60,169 bases of DNA from Epilinea sp044228875 (GTDB lineage: Bacteria > Chloroflexota > Anaerolineae > Epilineales > Epilineaceae), in the NCBI GenBank assembly GCA_044228875.1, contig JBGAUA010000004.1:1-60169 (forward strand). Direction: 5' to 3'. Each line of letters starts with the position of its first letter. Positions within the stretch are counted from its first letter, which is position 1. The notes beneath the pieces were generated by a model. That model searched no databases. It had not been told where the DNA came from and worked only from the letters and a program-made list of their open reading frames with translations. Positions 9,201 through 15,993 of the stretch are shown in pieces. Position numbers and translations under genes: made by a program.

Positions 9201-10030
9201 ACGCCGGTCTGCCCGATGGTCGCCAGCAGCCGGTCGTCGGGACCAAAGACCTGGATGCGCTGGTTGCCGGTGTCGGACACGTAGACCCGGCCGTCCTCGC
9301 CCACGGCGATGCCGCTGGGGCCTTGGAAATGCCGGTCGTCGGCGCCGGGCTCATCCGGCGTGCCCAGGACGCGGACGACCGCGCGGCTGGCGGGGTCCAC
9401 GCCATAGGCGGCGTGGGCCTGGCTGTCGACGAGCCAGATGAGGTAGTCCAGACCGGCCGCGAGGCGCGCGGGTTCCGCCTGGCCGCCGGCCGTCGTCGCG
9501 TGCGATGCCCGGTCCAGCGGCCGCGGCCCGCCACCGCGCGGCGTGGGCGTCGGCGTGGGCGTCCTGGTCGCCGCCGGATCACCGCTGCCGTCATCGCCGG
9601 CCGCCGCCGTGCCCTGCACGGCCACGTCGGCGACGAAGCGAAGGGGATGTTCGCTACCGTCCAGGGCATGGATGAGCCCCGCCTTGCCGAGTTCGTCGAG
9701 GTAGCGAGCGTTGGAAGCGAACTTGAGCGCTCGCCGCCCCGCGGCGTCAGCCACCCAGACGAAGTCGCCGTCACCCACGACGCCCCAAGGCTGGTTCAGC
9801 TGCGCGGCTGAGCGCAGCCAGGGCGCCAGGGTCTCGCCCTCCATCCCGGCAAGGACGAGGCTGTAGTCGGCCCGCGGATCCGCGGCGACCGCGGCGTCCA
9901 AGGTGTTCGGTTCCGCCCGGCGCGGCGTCGCGCCGATCGACCCACGCCGGCCGAGAAGCGGCGACAGCAAGACCAGCAGGCAAGCGAAGGTCAACAGGAG
10001 CAGGGGAACGCGACGGGCGTGGCGAATCAT
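3212..10030 (-). CDS. Giant secreted NHL-repeat / von Willebrand A protein
   Basis: 2272 aa, starting at the ATG at 10030 with GGAGG just upstream and a signal peptide (MIRHARRVPLLLLTFACLLVLLSPLL). Approximate order: a short PTPTPTP stretch near residue 160; NHL-type propeller repeats to about 710 (many copies of VADTGNHRVQVF-like strands); a block of 'LYAGT...WRSADG' repeats to about 1080; a Pro/Thr linker near 1100; a second NHL region to about 1715; a first VWA-like domain from about 1765; a beta domain; a second PT-rich linker at about 2033-2063; the ALYLPLLLHLK motif; and a C-terminal VWA domain from about 2085 with an intact DASTS MIDAS. The first VWA lacks the DxSxS residues. Likely an extracellular or wall-spanning surface protein. 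No enzymatic motif is seen. Confidence 0.85.
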   Translation of the reverse strand: MIRHARRVPLLLLTFACLLVLLSPLLGRRGSIGATPRRAEPNTLDAAVAADPRADYSLVLAGMEGETLAPWLRSAAQLNQPWGVVGDGDFVWVADAAGRRALKFASNARYLDELGKAGLIHALDGSEHPLRFVADVAVQGTAAAGDDGSGDPAATRTPTPTPTPRGGGPRPLDRASHATTAGGQAEPARLAAGLDYLIWLVDSQAHAAYGVDPASRAVVRVLGTPDEPGADDRHFQGPSGIAVGEDGRVYVSDTGNQRIQVFGPDDRLLATIGQTGVAGGGPNQFNRPGRLAVGEGVLYVADTGNHRALGLDIVDPANARLLYTYGQSGQAGTDDSHLDAPLGLTIDASFVYVADSGNCRVQVWRKRQATFWKSIPACKAPAGAFLADRSPSDVALDARGYVYVADPAAMQVHQLNPDWTPLRDFGSPGKPYLTDAAHLNGPMGVAWGPEGRLAMVEGSGQRLIVRSADGQVAYGLGQAGIAGIGESHLDRPTDLAYDGAGSLHIVEQGAAQVRVLASDGGLLRVIGGPGTGDGRFRCPEGLALGADGAIYLADPCDHRVQVLGPDGSFRRSLGLAGQPGRADDRFDSPSDVAVDGSGRIYVADTGNHRVQVFDSGGRFLRRIGTGSAGREFDRLRRPRRLAVGTDGKVYVADTGNQRVLVLAPDDRFLAAVGGQLGASTGQLREPLGLAVDAEGRLAVADSENHRVLRMAVADEPWTAWNRSGFGHPAADAIGALATFGDGLYAATQDADHGAALWRRESPDGPWTAVLQDGNGDVANRAVTDLTVWNGALYAGVRNLTVTTDPATGSEQRQSQGGAIWRSADGSSWQTVAGGGLGDKRNAALGAFAGYGQYLYAGSQGLDATRGAEVWRSSTGAAGSWERVVQGGFDADPGNQAIGAMGVFTGTLFAGTCQTADRPELWQTRDGKRWSPAGPYGQTAIGNGRAGCVTSLVDYDGWLYAGLGSDSFLGGATRTAEVWRCRKCEGSDWEQVARDGLGSVGNRGRVALTAFEEPPFRYLYLAVGNAYDGLELWRAADGQNWEQAGVGGLGDGANTDIASGKALAAWYGRLWLGTVNGGHGGEIWSTAGFRPGAAPTVATRPGPVATATPRPRPAPSTGRAAYALVDQWPLGQTIAPDIIGNILEMAVGADGTTYLLDASNNRVMRLGPDGGWLEAFGNSGRGPDRVGQVGALAVDDAGGRIYVADIASERILVYDAAGRFIVAWPEIHARGIEVQPDGTLWVADRLADAARHFAPDGSELGRFGTFGNRDEDQFQDLIDLTVDAGGLLHVADQGGVRVRSFRPEGPSWRRTRTMILTDPKFQGCLGAQPRRITALGPGRIMADACIILDGDREDVFPANHRSSDLYGVQRRTANMAAGRFAALAVYDSDRINPENPTYPAVVSYLRETFDLVAGFSLGRARDAASAAQDGAIGDPVRLSTAPDGSLMLSDGFGLRQRSPTGVTLSDLPNGFYPSRLNTIVPFQPFLVGQGREGRVMGVGQEARTGKYVTFYAKSVTRRYCRAGQCQVRPYFEVIWDTTLPTETDAFAAVAHEPTRDQFVVLHRFHTAPSTRGMEAISSRLYVYPLGGMGRKTELLLDGNDREAIWADVDAGPTGRIYVLDTLNDRVQVYGPDLVDLGKVATPKDAWRVAGGPNNEIFVLTVYGQVVRMAADGTVLSRFVGRPHDGVPPTSLVDLAVDKDGWVYTVDELANQVTVFAPEGTEDQVLQGERCQLGGDKWVDPKDILLGDSTQVYLSLFGTCGFVEQPADIVVAVNTLGLTMSSDWGRQLADNLRRARQIVALTDLDRHRVGIVSFSRGGQVDQELTGDSYRLVRALFTVTADRGMPPRNYGALRAAQDVFKSSSAERLKVIVILRPGEDDDAGIDLAEQLKAQGYRILIVNLPGSTAYSAIASGDLYNNIEVDPRAMGAAKEVHRRMLVRDQPANLARTGTLVDELPANMDYQPGSAQPPAAWDAGTRTLTWAVADLDRLATHGFSFRVRPTQEGLWPTNVRARAQLIDGWGQPASVDFPVPMVRVYGEAPTPTPTRTATPTVTPTPTATASPTATREPQALYLPLLLHLKCGDTERNADVVLVLDASTSMNETTSPGGPTKLQAAKDAARAFLGQLVAGRDQAALVQFNSEATLLVDLTDQPAIAIAGLDRISQSGGTAIDKALTAGAAVLRGPGRRASNNAVLILLTDGEPTGTTREQVLAAALEARSAALVFTIGLGTAVDQDLMRAIASRPNGFFYAPDTSQLALIYSQIAYEIPCRPGWP

Positions 10031-10075
10031 GGGGCCTCCGGGCGGCGCGCAGATGAAGAGAAAGGGCCTTCGGCC

Positions 10076-10081
10076 ATTATA
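10076..10081 (-). promoter_or_regulatory. -10 box of the giant NHL/VWA gene
   Basis: A perfect TATAAT on the minus strand, 45 bases upstream of the ATG at 10030. No convincing -35 hexamer is visible at 16-19 bases. It would give a leader of about 40 bases. Confidence 0.45.
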
Positions 10082-10288
10082 GGTGGGTGGCGCGTCAGGG
10101 GAAGGGGGTTCCAAGGGCGGCTGCAAAGTCATTCATGTGGAAGGCATCCGGCATGATCGCGTAGACCGAGCGGGTTTGCGCGACCCTGGCCCAGTGAAGA
10201 CGGTTACCGCTTCAACGGCTCGCGGCAGGGGCGTGAGGCCCAGGTCGTGATTCGAGCCGCATCGATTTCAGCACGGTGATCGGCTTGA

Positions 10289-11776
10289 CTAGCGCCCCAG
10301 CCCGCTCCACGGCAACCACAAGCGCGCCCCGGGCTCCGTCCGCTCCGATTCGCCCTCCGCATCGCAGAGCGCCTCCACGTCACCCGCCGTGCGCGGGGCG
10401 CTGAAGGTGGTGGTGTCGGCGAGGGCGCGTCGGACGGGTGGGGCAGAGGCGCGCTCTGGGTCGGCCCACAGGGACGGCAGCACCTGACCGCTGGGGCAGA
10501 CCGACTCGGCCGCCTGCTTCTGACCGCCGACGCCGTCGTACCAGGTGGCCCGCAGATCCGAGCCGTCCATCAGGGAGGGGACGCGGCCAAGGTCGGCGCT
10601 GACCAGGGCGCCGGGCGAGGCGATCCAGGCGAGGCCGCCCTGCGCCGAATGGCTGCTGCCGGCGATGGCGTCGTCGTAGCCGGGCGCGTCGGGCGCAAAG
10701 CGCCAGCCGTCGTCTTCGCGACGGGCCAGCAGGAGGTCGCCCGCGCCGATGGCCAGCTCCGAACCCGCCGCCAGGGCCGGATCGGTCATGTCCACCAGGC
10801 GATCGCGCAGGCCCAGGACCAGGTTGCCGGCGGCGTCGAAGACGACGTCCGCGGCCATGGGCTGCGGCCCCACGGACAAGTCGTCGGCGGGCGACGGCGG
10901 CACGGCGTCAGCCCAAGGTCGCCAGGCGAGATCCATGGCCTCGCCGGACGCGGCCTGCCGCAGGCCGCCGCGCGGATAGCCCAGGCTCACGGCCGCTTCC
11001 AGGCGCATGTCCGAGCCGTCATAGGCCGAGCTGTAGACACGGGCCTCCAGGTCGGCCGGGTCGCCCGAGGCGCCGGCATCGCGCACCAGGGCGTGGAACA
11101 GCCGACCGCCCCGCAGCCCCAGCCCGAAGGGCCTGGCCTCGGCGGCCCAGGGCTCACCGACGGCGCCGTGGTCGAAGGCGGTCCGCAGCCGCCCGTCTGC
11201 CATGTCAAAGGCGTAGATGCGACGGTCATGCAGGTTGACCGCGAAGAGCGTGCCGACGGACGGGTCCAGATCGACATCGCCCAGGCCCACGCGTCCGGCC
11301 TCGCTCCGGGCCGCCGCGTCGTCACCCGCGATGCTGAGGTCGCCCGCCGCCGCATCGGGCACGGTGGCGAAGGTGGCTACCGCGCCGGTCGCCATGTCCA
11401 CGCGGTAGATGGCGCCCGGCCCGCCTGGCCCCAAGGCCACCCCACGCTTGCGGAAGGCCGCGGCAAATAGCGCCCGCTCGGCAGGGTTGTAGGCAAGGCC
11501 CCAGACCGCTCCGACCCGGTCATGCCCGGCGAGCATGTGATGCGGGCCATCGGCCGCCGTGTCCCGGAACAAGACGATGGAGGGCAGGCGCGGGGCCGGG
11601 TCGCCGGTGGTGGCGGCGTAGCAGGCGGTCACCAGGTAGGGACGGCCGTCGCGGCAGGCACCGCCGAAGTCCGGCGCGGCGTGATCGCGTTCGCGAGGCG
11701 CCAGCAAGACAACGGCCCCTGACCAGGCGGCCATCACGAGGATCAACCCGACGATGCGAGAGGGGTCGCGAATCAT
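10289..11776 (-). CDS. Secreted propeller-like protein with C-terminal LWLP motif
   Basis: 495 aa. It starts MIRDPSRIVGLILVMAAWSGAVVLLA, a signal peptide or N-terminal anchor. The body has repeated strand patterns (GAVWGLAYNPAERALFAAAF, GLGDVDLDPSVGTLFAVNL, AADVVFDAAGNLVLGLRD) typical of a beta-propeller related to SdrD-B or NHL-type proteins. It ends ...GARLWLPWSGLGR, the motif shared with other secreted proteins here. No clear Shine-Dalgarno lies before the ATG at 11776; a TATGAT box 9 bases upstream suggests a leaderless transcript. Function unknown. Confidence 0.75.
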   Translation of the reverse strand: MIRDPSRIVGLILVMAAWSGAVVLLAPRERDHAAPDFGGACRDGRPYLVTACYAATTGDPAPRLPSIVLFRDTAADGPHHMLAGHDRVGAVWGLAYNPAERALFAAAFRKRGVALGPGGPGAIYRVDMATGAVATFATVPDAAAGDLSIAGDDAAARSEAGRVGLGDVDLDPSVGTLFAVNLHDRRIYAFDMADGRLRTAFDHGAVGEPWAAEARPFGLGLRGGRLFHALVRDAGASGDPADLEARVYSSAYDGSDMRLEAAVSLGYPRGGLRQAASGEAMDLAWRPWADAVPPSPADDLSVGPQPMAADVVFDAAGNLVLGLRDRLVDMTDPALAAGSELAIGAGDLLLARREDDGWRFAPDAPGYDDAIAGSSHSAQGGLAWIASPGALVSADLGRVPSLMDGSDLRATWYDGVGGQKQAAESVCPSGQVLPSLWADPERASAPPVRRALADTTTFSAPRTAGDVEALCDAEGESERTEPGARLWLPWSGLGR

Positions 11777-11785
11777 GTCGCCGAG

Positions 11786-11791
11786 ATCATA
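11786..11791 (-). promoter_or_regulatory. -10 box placed for a leaderless transcript
   Basis: TATGAT on the minus strand ends 9 bases before the ATG at 11776, so transcription would begin at or within two bases of the start codon. The possible -35 (TGGTCG, 17 bases upstream) is a weak match. Confidence 0.4.
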
Positions 11792-11942
11792 GGCCCTTCC
11801 GCGCCCTGCGACCAGCGCCCGGTCGACACAGCCTGTGGCGCGTTTCGGCCCCGGCGCCCTTGGATCACCGGCTGGCAGGCGAGTATCATCCCCAACTCTG
11901 CCGATCCACCCCGACCCATCGCCACCGCATCGGAACTCCGCC

Positions 11943-12878
11943 ATGGTCGCCACATCCCGCCTTGTCCTCATCCCTGCCATCCTGTGCCTGCTCATCACGG
12001 CCGCCGGCTGCGCCACCGCATCGCCGGCCATCGAAGCCCCCTCGGCGGCGGGTGCGACGGCGGTCACCGCCGCCGAAGGCGCCTCCGCCCTGGAAGCCCG
12101 CGACCGGATGGTGGCCGCCATGCGCCGCCCCGGCCACGTGTACCACCGGGTGGCGCAGCGCCGTCAGGACGCAGGGCTGTTCAGCAACGAGGGCACCATC
12201 AGCCACTGGCTGGACGCCGATGCCGGCCTGGCCCGGGAGGCCCTGCGCCTGGTACTGGACGTGCGCCTGGCCGAGACGCCGGGCGTCGGGGCGGCCGCAG
12301 CCGAGGCGGCGCTCACACAACCGGACGACGCGCCGGCCACGGTGATGCCCGAAGCCTTGCCGGGCAAGCCCGACCGCATGGGCACCGCCGCCGCATTGAT
12401 CGCCGCCACCCAGGAAGCGGCGGATGACGGCGAGGACGACGGCTTGCTCCGCGGCGACAAGATCGTGGTGGGCCGGCGGCTCTTCGACCTCGACAAGGAC
12501 CTCCGCGTGGCTGGAGAGGAGGAGGCGCCAGCCTGCCCTGGCCTGAGCGCCGCCGCTTCCCTGGTCCTGGGCTGCCGCCCGGGCACGACGCCGGACTGGA
12601 CGGTGGACGCGGGGCGGTACCGCGGTCAGCAGGCCTTGGTTCTGACCGCCAGCTACCGCGTCGACGGCGAGGAGGAACCGGTGCAGGTAGACAACTTCTA
12701 CCTGGATCCGACCACCTATCTACCTTGGGGGCTGACCCAGGAGAGCGTCATCAACTACGGCGGACCGGAGCGGTCCGCGGTGCGCGCGGACTTCACACAC
12801 GCGTTCATTCCGGTCGCGGACCTGCCGGCCGGGGTCTTCGATTCGGCGCTCGCCACCGAGCCGACGCCGATGCGGTGA
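11943..12878 (+). CDS. Lipoprotein of unknown function (LolA/LppX-like fold possible)
   Basis: 311 aa, starting at the ATG at 11943. The N-terminus MVATSRLVLIPAILCLLITAAGC is a lipoprotein signal with Cys23 as the likely lipidated residue. The C-terminal part (DNFYLDPTTYLPWGLTQESV then FIPVADLPAGVFD) resembles the end of LolA/LppX-type outer-membrane or wall lipoproteins, which bind lipids; this is a weak similarity judged by eye. It is divergent from the propeller gene at 10289-11776 across 166 bases and ends in front of a hairpin. No strong ribosome binding site is seen. Confidence 0.65.
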   Translation: MVATSRLVLIPAILCLLITAAGCATASPAIEAPSAAGATAVTAAEGASALEARDRMVAAMRRPGHVYHRVAQRRQDAGLFSNEGTISHWLDADAGLAREALRLVLDVRLAETPGVGAAAAEAALTQPDDAPATVMPEALPGKPDRMGTAAALIAATQEAADDGEDDGLLRGDKIVVGRRLFDLDKDLRVAGEEEAPACPGLSAAASLVLGCRPGTTPDWTVDAGRYRGQQALVLTASYRVDGEEEPVQVDNFYLDPTTYLPWGLTQESVINYGGPERSAVRADFTHAFIPVADLPAGVFDSALATEPTPMR

Positions 12879-12930
12879 GGCTCAGGGCGATCCAAAGACA
12901 GGCCAGCTCGCCAACCGAAGTCCAACAAGA

Positions 12931-12960
12931 AGGCCGGGCCTCCCGCGAGAGGCCCGGCCT
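12931..12960 (+). terminator. Hairpin between convergent genes
   Basis: Perfect 12-bp inverted repeat AGGCCGGGCCTC / GAGGCCCGGCCT with a 6-base loop, 52 bases after the lipoprotein stop and 60 bases before the end of the opposing gene. T-tracts are weak on both sides, so termination strength is uncertain. Confidence 0.65.
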
Positions 12961-13020
12961 GTCAAGGCGATGTGCTCCGTGCCGGCCACCAGGACCGACC
13001 GGTTGGACCGGCGAAGACGA

Positions 13021-13287
13021 TCAGCCGGTGGCGCTCTTGCCGGTGACCTTCTTGTAGATCCACGCCACGAGCAGGGCGCCGACGACGGACATGGCGATGC
13101 CGCGCGGGTCGAGCGCGCCGAAGGTCACACCCAGAACCAAGCTGGCCAGCCAGTTGCCCAAATAGGCGCCGATGATGCCAAGCACCACATCCATGATATC
13201 CAGGCGAGTGTTGCGCGACGCGATGTAGCCGGCCAGCCAGCCGGCGATCGCGCCCACGATCAACAGCAAGACGAGTCCTTGCACCAT
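13021..13287 (-). CDS. GlsB/YeaQ/YmgE family membrane protein
   Basis: 88 aa with three hydrophobic segments. The glycine-rich pattern GAIAGWLAGYI, then DVVLGIIGAYLGNWL, and SVVGALLVAWIY match the transglycosylase-associated protein family, small inner-membrane proteins often linked to general stress. The start at 13287 has a perfect AAGGAG 8 bases upstream; the in-frame start 6 codons earlier does not. Single gene, facing the lipoprotein gene. Confidence 0.9.
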   Translation of the reverse strand: MVQGLVLLLIVGAIAGWLAGYIASRNTRLDIMDVVLGIIGAYLGNWLASLVLGVTFGALDPRGIAMSVVGALLVAWIYKKVTGKSATG

Positions 13288-13786
13288 GTGAGTTCTCCTT
13301 AGCATTGGGGGAAACGGGACCGCTGGAGCGGCCCGATCATGCCGGGCGCTCTATGAGGATAGAACCCCGCACGGCGCCGAAAGTCACGCCATCCGTCCAC
13401 CGCCGGCGGAATCTTAATGTCCCCATGACCCCCTTTGCGCCTCCCTGCCGCCGGCGACCGACATGGCATCGGGGACCGAACGCCTTGCGGCGGCCGACCC
13501 CCGATGCGCGGCAGAGGAGTGCTGGATTCGGCTGCTCGAGAGCAGCATCCTCCCGCACGGTGTAGTCGCTCGCGACCCGCACGAAGCCAATGAGATCCGC
13601 TGACAACTCCGTCACACCAAGCCTACCGCCGCTCCGGATGACGCACATCCGCCCAAGGCCGCGGCGGGGCCTGCGACCAAAGTCGCAGACAGGCAGGTCG
13701 GCTTGCCGGCGCCGCGGACGTCATTGGCGCCTGTTTTGCTACCATCTCCGGTGAGCGACCATCGCGCCGAACCAGGAGGCCCCATC
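13288..13786. other. Non-coding stretch, nothing recognised
   Basis: About 500 bases between the divergent GlsB-like gene and the sugar dehydrogenase gene. It should contain both promoters, but no clear pair of boxes, repeats or small gene was found. Open frames here look like chance products of high GC. Confidence 0.5.
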
Positions 13787-15208
13787 ATGCGCAGGACCGT
13801 CAGCTTCGCCCTCTGCCTCAGCCTCGTCGTCGTCCTTCCGCCGCTGGCCGATCGATCGCCGGCCGCGGCCGGGCCGCGCCAGGTCGCTGCCGGCCTGGAT
13901 CCCAGCCTGCTGCGCATGACCAGCCGCCGCCTGGTGGACGGCCTGGAGCGACCGGTGGACATCGCCAATGCCGGGGACGGCAGCGGACGGATCTTCGTGG
14001 TGGAGAAGATCGGGCGGATACGCATCGTCGAGAACGGCCAGCTCCTGGCTCGTCCTTTCATGGACATCAGCGACCGCGTCAACGCCGGCGGCAACGAACA
14101 GGGGCTGCTGGGGCTGGCCTTCCATCCCCGCTACGCGGAAAACGGCATCTTCTTCGTCAACTACACCACCAGTCGCAGCCGCGGCGGCACACAGTCCGGC
14201 GACACGGTCGTCGCCCGCTTCAACCACAGCGGCCGGCCGGACCGAGGCGACCCCGACTCGGAGCGCATCGTCCTCACCGTCGCCCAGCCCTATGCCAACC
14301 ACAACGGCGGCAACCTGGCCTTCGGCCCCGACGGCTACCTCTGGATCGGCACCGGCGACGGCGGTTCGGGGGGCGACCCCCAGGGCAACGGGCAGAAGCT
14401 CACCAGCCTTCTGGGCAAGTTCCTGCGCATCGACATCGATGCGGGCGATGCCGGGCAACCATACGGGATACCGGCGGACAACCCCTTCGTCGGCCGCTCC
14501 GACGCCCGTCCCGAGATCTGGTCCTACGGCTGGCGCAACCCCTGGCGTTTCGCCTTCGACCGGGCGACGGGGGATCTGTGGGTGGGCGACGTGGGGCAGA
14601 ACGCATGGGAGGAGGTGGACATGGAGCCGCGCGGCACCGCCGGCGGCTTGAACTACGGCTGGAACGTGATGGAGGGCACGCACTGCTTCCGTCCGGCCCA
14701 GAACTGCGACACCGCAGGCAAGGTGCTGCCCGTGGCCGAGTACGGCCGCAGCACCGGTGTGTCCATCACCGGCGGCGAGGTCTACCGCGGCAAGGCCTTT
14801 CCCGCTCTGGACGGTCTGTACTTCTACGCCGACTACGGCAGCCGCCGACTGTGGGCCATCGGGCCGGCCCCCGCGGCTCCCGACGTCGTGGGGAGCTGGC
14901 GCAACGCGCAGGTCGCCACGCTCGCGGCCAACCCTACCACCTTTGGCACCGACGAGAACGGGGAGGTCTACGTGGCCTTCGACAGCGGGGCCGTCCACGT
15001 GCTGGAGGTCGCAGCCATCACCCCCAGCCCCGCGCCCTCGCCCAGCACGGAACCGCCCAGCGCCTCGCCGTCCGCCGCAGCCACCGCGGCACCGACGATG
15101 ACGCCGGACACCGAGCCGACGAGCACCCGGCGCCCGACGCCGGCAGCCTCCAGCACGGCCACGCCCGCTCGCTGGACGCTCCGACTGCCTTGGCTCAACC
15201 GTCCCTGA
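13787..15208 (+). CDS. Secreted PQQ-dependent sugar dehydrogenase family protein (GSDH/Hhip type)
   Basis: 473 aa, start at 13787 with AGGAGG 8 bases upstream and a signal peptide (MRRTVSFALCLSLVVVLPPLA). The propeller shows family blocks: ERPVDIANAGDGSGRIFVVEK, GLLGLAFHPRYAENGIFFVNYT, HNGGNLAFGPDGYLWIGTGDGG, SYGWRNPWRFAFD and GGEVYRGKAFPALDGLYFYADYG. Soluble glucose dehydrogenases of this fold oxidise sugars with PQQ, but many bacterial relatives are uncharacterised. A Ser/Thr/Pro-rich tail of about 55 residues ends in RWTLRLPWLNRP, a variant of the C-terminal motif seen in neighbouring secreted proteins. Confidence 0.85.
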   Translation: MRRTVSFALCLSLVVVLPPLADRSPAAAGPRQVAAGLDPSLLRMTSRRLVDGLERPVDIANAGDGSGRIFVVEKIGRIRIVENGQLLARPFMDISDRVNAGGNEQGLLGLAFHPRYAENGIFFVNYTTSRSRGGTQSGDTVVARFNHSGRPDRGDPDSERIVLTVAQPYANHNGGNLAFGPDGYLWIGTGDGGSGGDPQGNGQKLTSLLGKFLRIDIDAGDAGQPYGIPADNPFVGRSDARPEIWSYGWRNPWRFAFDRATGDLWVGDVGQNAWEEVDMEPRGTAGGLNYGWNVMEGTHCFRPAQNCDTAGKVLPVAEYGRSTGVSITGGEVYRGKAFPALDGLYFYADYGSRRLWAIGPAPAAPDVVGSWRNAQVATLAANPTTFGTDENGEVYVAFDSGAVHVLEVAAITPSPAPSPSTEPPSASPSAAATAAPTMTPDTEPTSTRRPTPAASSTATPARWTLRLPWLNRP

Positions 15209-15306
15209 TGGCCGGCGCGCCCCGCACCATCCCCACCCAGCGGTCCGACCCACGCGCTCGCCCCGCTTCGGACGGCTGGGTTGCGACCGGCGCCCCGGCC
15301 ATCACC

Positions 15307-15312
15307 TATAAT
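15307..15312 (+). promoter_or_regulatory. -10 box placed for a leaderless transcript
   Basis: Perfect TATAAT ending 8 bases before the ATG at 15321, so transcription would start at about 15319-15321. The best -35 candidate, TTGCGA at 15281-15286, is 20 bases away, longer than ideal. Confidence 0.5.
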
Positions 15313-15320
15313 CCTTGGCC

Positions 15321-15986
15321 ATGAAGCTCGTCCTGGAAACCTTCACGGTCATGCCTTTCAGCGAGAACAGCTACCTGATAGGCGATGCCGACGCCGGCAC
15401 GGCGGCGGTCATCGATCCCGGCGGCCGGGTGGACGACATCCTGCGCAGTGCCCGACTGGCCGGCGTCGAGGTGCGACTGATCCTCGGCACGCACGCGCAT
15501 ATCGATCATGTGTCCGGCGTGGCCGAGCTGGCTGAGCGCACCGGGGCGCCCTACTGGCTGCATCGTGATGCCCTGCCTTTCCTGGCGCACCTGCCGCAGC
15601 AGGCGCAGCTGTTTGGCCTGCCTCCCGTGCCCGTCCCGCGGGTCGACGGCCCCTTGACCGCGGACCAGGCGATCGGCATCGGCAGCCTGACCTTCACCGT
15701 GCGCGAGGCGCCCGGTCACGCGCCGGGGCACGTGATCCTGGTAGGCCCCGAGCTCGAGCACGAAGGCCATCGCGGACCCATCGTCTTCTGCGGCGACGTC
15801 ATCTTCCGCGGTTCGATCGGGCGCACAGACCTCCCGGGCGGCGACACGACCACCTTGCGGGACAGCATCCAGCGGGAGATCCTGAGCCTGCCCGACGCGG
15901 CCCTGTTGCTCAGCGGGCATGGGCCGGCCACCACCGTAGGCCTGGAGCGGCGCCAGAACCCCTTCCTACGCCAGTGGTTCGGCTGA
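15321..15986 (+). CDS. Metallo-beta-lactamase-fold hydrolase (glyoxalase II-like)
   Basis: 221 aa. The zinc-binding THAHIDH motif (about residues 58-64), later GHAPGHV, the metal-bridging Asp in VFCGDVIF, and a final LLSGHGP are all present, as in hydroxyacylglutathione hydrolase-like and related thioesterases. A TTG two codons upstream is possible, but the ATG follows the -10 box directly. It stops 7 bases before the next gene and is probably the first gene of a four-gene run with metH-like/MTHFR, moaD and moaE. The substrate is unknown. Confidence 0.85.
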   Translation: MKLVLETFTVMPFSENSYLIGDADAGTAAVIDPGGRVDDILRSARLAGVEVRLILGTHAHIDHVSGVAELAERTGAPYWLHRDALPFLAHLPQQAQLFGLPPVPVPRVDGPLTADQAIGIGSLTFTVREAPGHAPGHVILVGPELEHEGHRGPIVFCGDVIFRGSIGRTDLPGGDTTTLRDSIQREILSLPDAALLLSGHGPATTVGLERRQNPFLRQWFG

Positions 15987-15993
15987 AGGCCCG

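Noticed and set aside
7376..9811. 811-codon plus-strand frame opposite the giant NHL gene
   Set aside because: Shadow of the NHL repeats; no ribosome binding site or homologous blocks, and the composition is typical of antisense translation.
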